Shown here: positions 51,298 to 61,340 of the stretch, in pieces | Numbering within the stretch: the first letter of the stretch is position 1 | How the letters are laid out: each line of letters begins with the position of its first letter | Assembly (NCBI GenBank): GCA_013180625.2 | Contig: SNVD02013895.1 | Location: 124,001 to 188,000 of the forward strand | From: Boswellia sacra | Taxonomy: Eukaryota > Streptophyta > Magnoliopsida > Sapindales > Burseraceae | Length of the DNA: 64,000 bases | Reading direction: 5' to 3' | Made by a program: the position numbers and the translations under genes | Notes under the pieces: model-generated | The model's input: only the letters and a program-made list of their open reading frames with translations | Databases searched by the model: none | Told to the model about the DNA's origin: nothing

Positions 51298-51743
51298 CTT
51301 TTCTCTATGGTCTTAAGAAAAGGATTTATAAGGAGGACAACAAAGGAGAAGGAACGTTGGGATCTAAAGAGAGAAAATAATTTAACAAAACAATAGAATA
51401 TTGAAATTACTGATTAATTAGGTTTATTTATTTTAAGAATTTATGTGTTACGTAATAAATTCAAAGATTTTACAAATCAATAACAACCTTTATTTCATAT
51501 ATTTCCTAAGAAATAAATAGAATGAAAAGAAAACCTCAACGAAGTATAATAAATTATTTTGCTAGTGATGGTTTAGAGACTATTTTACCTTGACCACATC
51601 TGTTACATTCCCAATCACCTGTTCTACATATTTAACCTTCTATGATTCCATAGCATTTTGGGTACTTACCTGTAAACATCATGTAGTCAATTAATGCTAG
51701 ACAAGTAGACTGCATTCATTAGTAACTTCTCTGCCTCTGTATC

Positions 51744-54698
51744 TGTAACACCCTCAATAGTGACTAAACTTACCCTTACTATGTTTCTAATAAATGTGAA
51801 TTATTGCTTGTACATATGTGTATGGATGTCATAGCAATGAATAAAATAATAGGGGTATAATTGGAAATTTGGAAAAATGGAGGCCAAACTTGACAAATGG
51901 CTAAAAGATATAAATAAAGGGTGAGGCTTAGACATTTCTAGATAACCCATTTCCCTCCCTTATCTCCAAAAGCTCCCAGTCCTCTCTCTTCAACCCTCTT
52001 TACCTTGCAAGAATTAAAGGAGATTATGGAAGCTAGAAGGAAACAAAGTAGAGTTCATGTCCTTCTTTACTTTCTAGCTTATGGTCATGAAATGGGGTTA
52101 TAGAAATATGGTGTTAGAAAGTAGTTTATGGCGTGTCCATGTCATGCATACCATGAAACATGTTAGAAATCATGAATTGAAGTAGGATATGCATAATTCT
52201 AATTGGTTGGATGACGTAGGATTGCCATAGATGATGATTCAATTTAGAACTCTGCAGGGCTATTTACTAAGCAGTTGCTAGTCCGAAAATTCTTAAAAAT
52301 TCTAGAGTTATTTTTTGGCTCTGAAATTTTTACTTGATAAACTAGACATATCAAAGATTTTATAAAATTTTGAATCATCTAAAAATTTGAAGTGTGTGAT
52401 TAATGATAAATTTTTGAATCTACTGAAACGAAAGTGAACTTCCCCTTTTTTGAAACAGAGCACGAAGAAACGAAATTTATTTGAGGGATGTATTCTTCAT
52501 AAAAAAAAACCCTAATTTTTGCTGTGTAAGATCTTTAAACTGAAAATTTCCATGGCTTTTATAGCGTTGTATGAATTGTTATGATTTTTCAAATTTGAGT
52601 TTGAAAAACTGAAATTTCCAACTTTCAGAATAGAGTGAGCAAATAAATTGCTTTTGACGGACCTAAACTCATTATAAAACTGTGATTTTTGGTGAAATGA
52701 CTTTTATATATGTCTACTACTAAATTGAAAAATTTTATAAAGATTAGATCATTGTTGAATTTAAATAATTTATCAAAGTAGTACTGCTTAGTTGAGAGGC
52801 CTGTAGATAGGATTTCTGTATGGATCAAAACAAAGGGATTTCAAGGGGCACATGGCCTCATTTTGATCCAATAAAATTCATGGGATATAATATATGTGTT
52901 TATTTGATCTACATGAAATTTAGTGAGGATTAGGATAAGTATTCTCTTACTACAATTATCTAACCAACTATATATATAGTTTTGATTCGTTAGTGAAGTC
53001 ATTGATTGGTTGAAGTGATTACTAATCCTTAAGAAATTTGATGATTTCTAGGTGGAAATCAAGCTCAAGTGTGAAATTAATCAAGTAAATAAACTAGACC
53101 CTTTTCTGTGGACACAATAGATCTCTTATTAATTTATGAGATGTGTTTGGTATCTTATATTTATGCAAGTGTGTAGGATAAGTTATTTGGAAATGTCATG
53201 AATGTGTTATAGATAAAAATTTGAATGGGACCATGAGCACATGAACCTTCATGTGTAATGGCATGATTAGGATTCATGGTTGAATCATAAGATGTATTGG
53301 TTCACAAACTTATGTGTGTATGTAAGACATAGAAAATTTTGAATGTAGTTATGTGTATGTGAATTTTGGTATGGAAAGGCATGAATAATTTTTCATAATG
53401 AAATTCTATGTGTGTAAAAGTTTAATTCATGCCTAATGTTCTAGGACACACAATCCTCTTTTTGGGTATGGTAACATGTTTTGTATTGTGTATAAACACA
53501 TATGTATATATTAAGTCACTGACGATGATACATAACTGGTGACTAGTGACCAAAGAGGATATACCATTAATGATGATATGTAACGGATGGTATATTCCTT
53601 GAATATGGTTAGTGAAAAGGATAAATCATTGACGGCGATACGTAATAGGTGACTAATGGCCACTAGAGTATACCATTGATGGTGATACGTAATAGATGGT
53701 ATATCCCTTGAGATTGAGTGGTGAAAATATGTCATTGACGGCAATACGTAATGGATGATTAGTGGCCTATGAGATATGCTATTGATGGTGATACGTAATG
53801 GATAGCATACTCCCAAAAATAATTAATGAAAATATTTGTCACTAACGGCAATACGTAACGAGTGACTAGGCCACTTGGATATACCACTGATGATGATACA
53901 TAACAAGTGGTATACTCCTTAAAATGAATAGCGAAAATACATGTCATTGACGATGTGATGTCCTGAAGTTATGTTCTAAAGGTGTTTAAGATGTGTGTAA
54001 CAAGACTGGTGTGAAATATGAGCTAAGTAAATGGCTCCAGTATAGTGGGTCAGCAAAGAACTCGCTTCCGAGTGCCATGTGGGGTGCGTAGGAGCACAAG
54101 CTCTGCGTTGTGATCTAAGCTGAGGCAGAAAGTTGGCACCAGAGTGCAGCGTGAATAGCACTCCAACCCTTTTATTAAAAATTATGCTTGGGGACAGAGA
54201 CTTGGTACAGTCACGCCAAGTCCCTTGCGCAGGAGCGTGACCCTCATTTTTGTAAATTATTTGTTTAGCTTATTAAGTAAATTAGTTACTTGTGAATCAA
54301 GAAATGAGCTATATGAATGGTGTATCATTAGTTTCTCTGTATAATATGTTATTGTTGCTTATGTCTAGTTGCTTCCTAGTGTTATACTCACAAATCTGTT
54401 GTGTGTCTTAGATGAGCATTAGATTATAGGATGTTGAAGGACTTTTAGCATAACGACGACGAAGTTCTCTTGACAACCGTTAGACCACTACACATCCCCC
54501 TTTTCTGTTGTGTCAATCATTCTTTTTTATTCTTTTTAGTCATTAATATACATAAGATGACACGATAGTTGACAATATGGGATCTCTGGATTGTATTCTT
54601 GGATGTTAATAATAATTTGATGGCCAAAGTTTCCTATTTATGGTTATGTATGGATGTTTAGAGTCACATTCCGTACTCTTAAGGTACAGGGTGTGATA
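51744..54698. mobile_element. LTR-like noncoding element, copy D (2,955 bp), TSD GTATC
   Basis: Opposite orientation to copies B and C: begins TGTAACACCC and ends GGGTGTGATA, with GTATC at 51739-51743 and 54699-54703. It lies in exon 3 of a GDSL relic. Aligned inversely with copy B over its length, including the repeat array, the paired phrases about GCACCAGAGTGC (54135), and the TATA-containing segment near 51900. No coding capacity was recognised. Confidence 0.78.
53505..53960. repeat. Minisatellite inside copy D
   Basis: About four composite units of ~110 bp. Each has two half-units: one with CATTGACGGCGATACGTAA and GGTGACTAATGGCC, the other with ACCATTGATGGTGATACGTA and TGGTATA. Copy B has about two such units. 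Confidence 0.8.
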
Positions 54699-54752
54699 GT
54701 ATCAACTAGCCGCTGTTTCGACGAACTGGCCACCTCCTTAAACTCGCTTAAT

Positions 54753-55690
54753 ATATACAAGGGCCAATTTAAGAGGGGACAAGGAGAGGCTATATATATC
54801 TTCAAAATGACCAAATAATATTAATAATAAATACCGGCGCATTATATTAGTAATTACATGATCTAAGAAGGAAATCATCTCGGGATTTATTCATAGGCAG
54901 ATCATGCCCCATTACATTCCCACCCACTTGGCTTTCTCAACGGCCGTGATTGAAGAAGAACTTCTCATGCCCTCGAAAAGTGTCAACAACAATCTAGCTT
55001 GCTGTGAAGGTCGCCACATCCTCGGTTGCGCACTGTTTATTCGACTCGGTGATGTCCGGATTTATGGGTTGCGGCCCATTTTATCATAAATCTGATCAAA
55101 TTTGTCGGTGTAGGAAAGATCAACTTGCTCTATGATAACCATGAATGATGTGGCCCACATGGTCGTGGCTATAATTACGATAAGAAAACATTAATGTGTT
55201 GAGCAAGCGGGGCACAGCCCTAATGGGAAGAAAATAAGTACCTTTGAGTCGAGTTCATGTGGCCTTTTACTTTTTTGCAGAAGTATTAACCTTATTTTTC
55301 TTCTCTTTTATTTTAAGCCAACAAAGAGATCAAATTTCCTTTCTCTTTGTATGTGCCTTAAGAAAAAAAGTGTGATTAGTTTCAACTACCATATCCATAT
55401 GAAAATGCCACCACATCATAAATTTAAGAAATGATTACATAATTCAGGATGGATTTCTCTTTAAATAGATAATTTGTTTATCTTCGGATGCACATTCATA
55501 TCTTGAAACATCCATAATTTTATAAGGCTTAAGTTCAAATTGTTGTGTCAAATTAAGAAGTATGTTTTCATACTCTTTTGACAGCCCGAACTGGTCGAAT
55601 GTGACCTGCCCTTTAGCTTGTGCAAAAGTAAATAACTCACCAGACAATAAGTAACCATTTTAGAAAAAATAAATTACTAAGATAAAGAAA
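54753..55690 (-). pseudogene. GDSL relics: 3' end fragments
   Basis: 55440-55640 matches the last codons and 3' flank of GDSL-6 exon 5 (QQFELKPYKIMD against QLFELEPYEIMDA, and ATTCAGGATGG downstream). 54850-54905 matches the flank just past exon 5 of GDSL-3 and GDSL-4 (TAATTACATGATCTAAGAA). The 61-codon plus-strand frame at 54904-55089 has no recognisable motif. These are leftovers of at least one, probably two, further copies. Confidence 0.6.
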
Positions 55691-56517
55691 GGGATAATTC
55701 TAATTTACCTCCTGTGGTTAGGCCTAAAAAAAATTGAGGACTTCAGATTTCTGAAATCTAAGAATGTCCCCTGCGGTTACTGAATTTGACGGAAAATACT
55801 GTAGCACAGTTAGATTTAACGGAAAATACTGTAGCACTGTTAGATTTAACGAAAAATGGACTAAACCGTTAGATTTAACAGAAAATTTATTAAATAATAA
55901 TTTAACTCTAATAAACAGTAAAATAGACTATAATATCCTTTTCTAAAGGATTTTGATAAAGTCAAATAATAATAAGTTAATAGAAAAATTAGAATCAAAA
56001 TTAATAAAAATAAAATAAACTCTTCTCTCTCATCTCTCTCTCTAAAACGACATTAAATTAACATTAAAGAATAATAATTAAGAAAGTATTAAATCGATAT
56101 TAAAAGATGAAAAAATCTAAAACGTTTCTTAAAAAAGTATTAAATCGACATTAAAAGATGAAAAAATCTAAAACGTTTCTTCTACCCTTTCATCTTTAGA
56201 TTCTTTTCATCTTTTAATGTCGTTTTAGAGAGAGAGAGGAGAGAGAAGAGTTTATTTTTTTATTAATTTTGATTCTAATTTTTTTATTAACTTATTATTA
56301 TATGACTTTATCTAAATCCTTTAAAAAAGAGTATTATAGTCTATTTTACTGTTTATTAGCGTTAAATTACTATTTAATGCATTTTTCGTTAAATCTAACT
56401 GTGCTACAGTATTTTCCGTTAAATCCAGTAACCTCAGGGGGTATTCTTAGATTTCAAAAATCTGAGGTCCTCAATTTTCTTTAGGCCTAACCTCAGGGGA
56501 CAAATTAGCATTATCCC
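55691..56517. mobile_element. Foldback Mutator-like MITE, copy 2 (827 bp), TSD ATAAAGAAA
   Basis: Ends GGGATAATTCTAATTTACC and its inverted counterpart ending ATTATCCC. Perfect 9-bp duplication at 55682-55690 and 56518-56526. The two arms pair over most of the element, with an internal repeat of CTGTAGCACAGTTAGATTTA type on the left and a duplicated GTATTAAATCGACATTAAAAG phrase in the middle. Same family as 23146-23943. Confidence 0.87.
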
Positions 56518-58170
56518 ATAAAGAAATAGATTACTAACCATTTGTTTGTACATAAATGTCAATAGAAATATATAGTTAACGGATGAAGGATATTTAAGGC
56601 AATAAATTAACATTTGTATGTAGTTAAATTTTAATATGAGTGTGACATAACTTGATTATTAGATTAATTATTTAAAAAAAAAAAAAAAAACCTTCATCAT
56701 AAATTTGGGGGCCTCCACAAAGTGTAAGATATTGGGAGATTTTTTTTGGGTCCTGGGCAGCTGCCAATTTTGGATAAGCCAGAACTGGATGCGAGCACGA
56801 TTTTCAATAAAAAGGGTGGTATATATGGCCTGTGCAAGGCCATTGTTAATGCATCTAGATAGTTCTTGAAACCTGCGGACATCTTGAACCCACCATCTAT
56901 GGACGATATTGCCCTCGAACATCAATCTAATTCTAAAGACATCCCATTTTTTAATATATTTTTATAATTATAAATTTATCCTTATATTAAACTAACTCCC
57001 TACATTCTATGCACGAAATCCTAATCTTTCTAATCTTTAGAGAAAGATGCATAGTTTATTTCTTTCTTTCTTTTTTATAAATAAAATAATATATCAAAAG
57101 ATCAAAAAAAATCTAACTGTTACGAGTTAGAATCAAAGATTTTAAAAAAAAAAGTCTTACAAGAATGAATTAAAGAAAAAAGATCATGACAGAAATTTTA
57201 ATTTATCATTAGCTTTTATTTCTTTACATTAAAAAAAAAAAAAGGCCACCATTCTTCCCATTCAAAATTCTAATACCATTGAAGCTTGCTTATTTTTAAT
57301 CATTTGAATTCTAGTGGAAAAAAAAAAAGAATTGATTAAAAGAGATGGAGCAAGATTAAAGCGAAAAAAGAGTACTTTAATTATGGGGAAGAATCTTAAA
57401 ATTGATAAAAAGATGAATTCTTCTTAATAATAATCTCTTTATTTTCTCAACTTACTCTTTACATATTTGTTTCTTTGCAGGAATATTATCTATTTTTTGG
57501 AAAGAAGATGAGGTGTATATATTTTGAAAAAAAATAAAATGAGGTTATCTGTAGAATTTAATGAGTGCTATAAAAAAAGGTCATTTTTAAATGAGGTTAA
57601 ATAAGAAATGGGTTCCGTTAGCCGAATAGCGGGGGCAACTTGCATCACTCTCTTCCAATTGATGCTACGTGAAGAAACAAGTGAAGGTGAGCTCTTATTA
57701 ATGGTTTAAGAAAAGGACTTTCCAAGTATTAAAAGGTGCAGACTGTCATATCTAATAGACTAATCGATTGTTACATTCCAGCCCACATTCGGTATACCGA
57801 ATTATGTGTGACACTTCGTAATCCCCATAAACCTTCAAGAAATGACCTCAACACAGTCTTAAAAAGTAGCCTCTATGCATGCACGAGAACCAACATTCCA
57901 ATCCCTTGCCGAATATTATCCGCTTAAGATACATAATCTATCACGGTTTTGCCTTTAAACTTAATTTGAATCCAAAAAGCTTCTAATAGCTTAAGGAGTT
58001 TACGAGATATATTAAGCTCTTTTATATATTATTCCTAACCGATGTAGGATGTTACATTATGAAAGTGCACCCTAGCATTTTTATTAATCAATCAGTTACA
58101 TATTCAGGATGGAATACAATTCTCTATAAAATATTTATTTATTCGTCTTGATGCACCATCACATTATGAA
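56518..58170. other. Intergenic 3' of GDSL-6, with duplicated flank and an LTR-like fragment
   Basis: 56527-56800 matches 34200-34480 and 39775-40040 (ACTAACCGTTTGTTTG..., GACATAACTTGATTATTAGAT). 56810-56940 matches 28250-28370. About 57770-58056 looks like a fragment of an LTR-type element: GATGTTACA end and the inverted TGTAACATCCTACATCGG phrase common in plant repeats, plus a block shared with the minisatellite of copy C. No gene. Confidence 0.45.
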
Positions 58171-60759
58171 TCATGCATCCATAATCTCGTAAGGCTCAAG
58201 TTCAAATAGTTGCTTCATATTAAGAGGTGATGTAGCATTCCTTCCCCCATGCCAAAATAATTCAGCTAATTGAGAGTTAACTTTCTCTGTAAGATGTAGG
58301 GGTGGCAATTTTTGACACGACCCACGAACACGACACGAATACGTTACACGATTAATAAATGGGTCGGGTTAGTGTTGAAGGTGTTCAACACGCCAACCCG
58401 TTTAATGACACGAATAGTTAAATATATTTTGTACATTCTTAATATGTAAATTCATTCAATGATATAAATTATTACCTACTTATAATATATATATTATAAA
58501 ATTGAAATTTTTATACTATAAAATAAATTAATTTATAAAATAATAAATTATGATGATTTTAATAATATTTTATACTAACAATGGTTTATATTCTAAAAAT
58601 AATTTTAATTGATTTAAATATAGAGAATATAATATATTATGTATAACTAAGTTAAATAATTAAGTAAATTATGCGAATTAAATATGACACAATTACGACA
58701 CGTGGGTAACACGTTTAATAATTGGGCGGGTTTGGGTTTCATGTTTTGACACGAATAATTAAATGGGTCGACACGACACGACACGATTGCCACCCCTAGT
58801 AAGATGATTGCCTGTAAAATATACATAATCATTAGGATTTGCGCATAGCTCATAGTCTCCAAATCCGCAATCTGTTCCATGATAGATCCCACGACCGCAA
58901 CATGCGATTTGATCTCCTTCTTTGAAACCTTCAAATAAAATAAGTAAAAGAAGAACTTTTATTCCAAAGTAATAATCGACAAGAGATGAAATAACACTAG
59001 TCATTTCATCAAAATTACTAAGTTCGCCACAACGTGCATAGCAAGTAAACCTACCACTCTTGAAAGCTCCCGAGAGCAAAGCCGAGCATACTCAAGGCCC
59101 AATTATAATATCGTACTAGGTAAAAACCAGATCCTTACATTATAAGGTATAATTGTCATCTCATTGGCAGGACTGTTTGTGCTTTAACATAAGTTTATTG
59201 CTTATCCTGAATGCATGTAGATAAATTATCATAAACGTAATTGAATACAACCTACGTAACTCACCATATTTCAGGGGGTTAATGCCATAATCCATAACTA
59301 AAGTGAAGTAATCAAAAATTGTATATTTGAATGCTGGTAATTGTCTCTCCAATTCCGTAGTGATAGTGACGAGGGCATGGTTGTGTAGTCTTGCCATTGA
59401 TTGAGCATAATCGTAACATTCAGTTTTGCTAAGATTTTTTAATTGCTTTGCCTCTGGGGAGCAACCGAGGGGTGCAACATTTTGAAATGCGAACTTCCTT
59501 CCTCCTATTTTGTATATTTCCTTAGAGCAGGAATTAAAGGAAAACATGTCAGCAAAACCCCAAAAAAGTAACTAATTACATTTGTGAGTGAGACAATTTT
59601 ACCTTGACCACATCTGTTAAGTTTCCGATCACCAGCTCTACATATTCTAGCTTCTGTGATTCTGTAGCATTAGGGTAACTATCTACTAATGTCATGTAAT
59701 CAACACCTCCAATGCTACAAAGGTACACTGCATTCTTTAGCAGATTCTTTGCCTCTGAATCACCTAGCTGCTGCTTCAACGAACTGGCCACCTCCTTGAA
59801 ATTCATCAACTGTATTTCGAGGTTAAGCTGAAAAGAAAAATAATCAAAACATGGTCACGAAATATTCGGATGAACTTTCAATATAATACATCTTAAAATA
59901 TTTATCGTTTCCAATTGATTTCCACGCCGAAATATTGCATATTAAATATGGTTCTATACCGTGTATGGATTAGTATCAGCAAGAGCGCAAGCTCCGGCAC
60001 TCGCGAAGTTGGCTCCATTACTGAACTGATGCTCTCCAGGATCTAAGTAGGGTTTCCACAAAGGTAAGTTTGCATGCAGGGCTACAATCCATGAAAGCAT
60101 ACATCGAGAAACAATTGCTCGTCATTATTTATATAGCGTGCATTAAAGAAAAAAAATATATAATGTTTTGGGCACTATGTAGTGAAGTTCTTTTTTAAGC
60201 CCCAAATGTTTTTGAGAGTTAAATGACCTTCCCTTCCCTATGTTAATTAATTGCTTCCAACATAACAATTTAACAGATAGAGGTAAGGGGAGAGTATTGC
60301 AATTTCTCCAAACATTCGGGTTTTGCTAAGTTTTTGAGGGAAGGTAACCGAATTGCCCCATTCTCTATACAAACTTTATCTTTTATCAATTTTCACACTC
60401 TCGATACAACTCCTCATGGCTAATTAAAGTAGCAGCTTACCAATGAAATCAGGGATCAAACGGCCATCAGAAAATCTTCCAGTTGGAAACTTAAAGAAGG
60501 TCTCCCCGTAAGGTGGAAAATTTGCCTTAAAATCAGTGCTGATATTGAGGAAGTTATTGTTTCCAGGATCATACACCGAGTCCCCGAAGACGAAGAGGGC
60601 AGCATTAGCAAGTTTCTTTGGCCGCTTGGACTCTGTCTCAGCCTGCTGCAGGAAGCTTGTTGAGGCCAGAGTTGTAACAAAAAGTAGAGATGAGACACAA
60701 AGAAGGAAGCCAGCAAAACTTTTCATAACTAATTTTATTTCCATCTTCTCCAATTTCAT
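58171..60759 (-). pseudogene. GDSL-6: GDSL gene with a hAT-type MITE in exon 5
   Basis: Exons: 60441-60759, 59960-60081, 59603-59827, 59265-59520, and exon 5 from 58928, interrupted at 58798. Exons 1-4 are intact, with signal peptide, [32 protein letters not shown] and SIGGVDY (Val for Asn again). In exon 5 the block V Asp is Thr (YFTGNHLT), so the catalytic Asp is gone. The MITE then adds about 12 codons ending at a stop at 58759, giving a 363-residue product. Ancestral exon 5 resumes at 58296 and runs to a TGA at 58171-58173. Either a pseudogene or a truncated secreted protein. Confidence 0.88.
58297..58798. mobile_element. hAT-type MITE (502 bp), TSD GTAAGATG
   Basis: Terminal inverted repeats TAGGGGTGGCAA and TTGCCACCCCTA, extended imperfectly through GACACGACC-type repeats. 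Perfect 8-bp duplication GTAAGATG (58289-58296, 58799-58806). The 8-bp TSD with TAGGGGTGGCAA ends is typical of hAT-derived miniature elements. It interrupts GDSL-6 exon 5. Confidence 0.92.
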
Positions 60760-61000
60760 GTGAGTTCTTCTCTCTGTGGTCTTAAGAAAATGATTTATAA
60801 GGAAGAAAACAAAAGAGGAGTATTGGGGTCTAAAGAGAGAAAATAACTTAACACTTCAGCGTGCCAACCCCCATTTTCTTGTCTGTTTCTTCGCACATTG
60901 TGCCCATATTGGGCGTTTTTTACTATTGGAAAGTAAACCACCGTTCCATTTTCTCCAACGTCATGTGAGTTCTATTCTCTGTGGTCTTGTAAGAAAAGAA
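60742..61000 (-). repeat. Short tandem duplication at the 5' end of GDSL-6
   Basis: About 45 bases around the start codon and 5' leader (60742-60790, CCATCTTCTCCAA...GTGGTCTTAAGAAAA) recur at 60948-61000, ~206 bases upstream. Sequence following each copy (GGGGTCTAAAGAGAGAAAATAA) is also repeated (60826, 61051). The distal copy has CGTCATG instead of TTTCATG. Confidence 0.75.
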
Positions 61001-61007
61001 TTTATGT

Positions 61008-61033
61008 GGGGGGGGGGGGGGGAGGGGAGGGGA
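61008..61033 (+). repeat. Poly-G tract with G-quadruplex potential
   Basis: Fifteen consecutive G, then A, GGGG, A, GGGG, A, GG on the plus strand, 250-275 bases upstream of the GDSL-6 start codon. It is conspicuous in an AT-rich region and length is prone to sequencing error. Confidence 0.85.
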
Positions 61034-61340
61034 GGAAGGAGAAGGAATGTTGGGGTCTAAAGAGAGAAAATAATTTATCAAAAACAATCGAATGAAATTA
61101 CTAATTAATCAGGTTTATTTATTTTAAGAATTATAAGTTATATGATAATTCGAACATTTTACAAGTCAATAACGGAAAATTTTCTCTGTGTTCTGATAAT
61201 GGAAACTTGAAACCTGTGGACACGTAAGCCTAGTTATAAAGGATGTGGACATCATTGGTAGATGTACTAATCTTATCTTCAATTTTTCGAGGAAATTAAA
61301 TACTATCAGAAGTTCATACCAAATGGCCAAGAAGTAAATA

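Larger units (their letters stand above)
51490..54752 (-). pseudogene. GDSL relic: exons 3-4, split by copy D
   Basis: Exon 3 reads from about 54752 to 54699, is interrupted by the element at 51744-54698, and resumes at 51743-51588 down to a conserved GTCAAGGTAAA donor. The GGAGGTG of block III is deleted. A match to the 5' border of exon 4 (ATATATTTCCTAAG) is at about 51497-51511. Nothing else of this copy remains. Confidence 0.75.
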
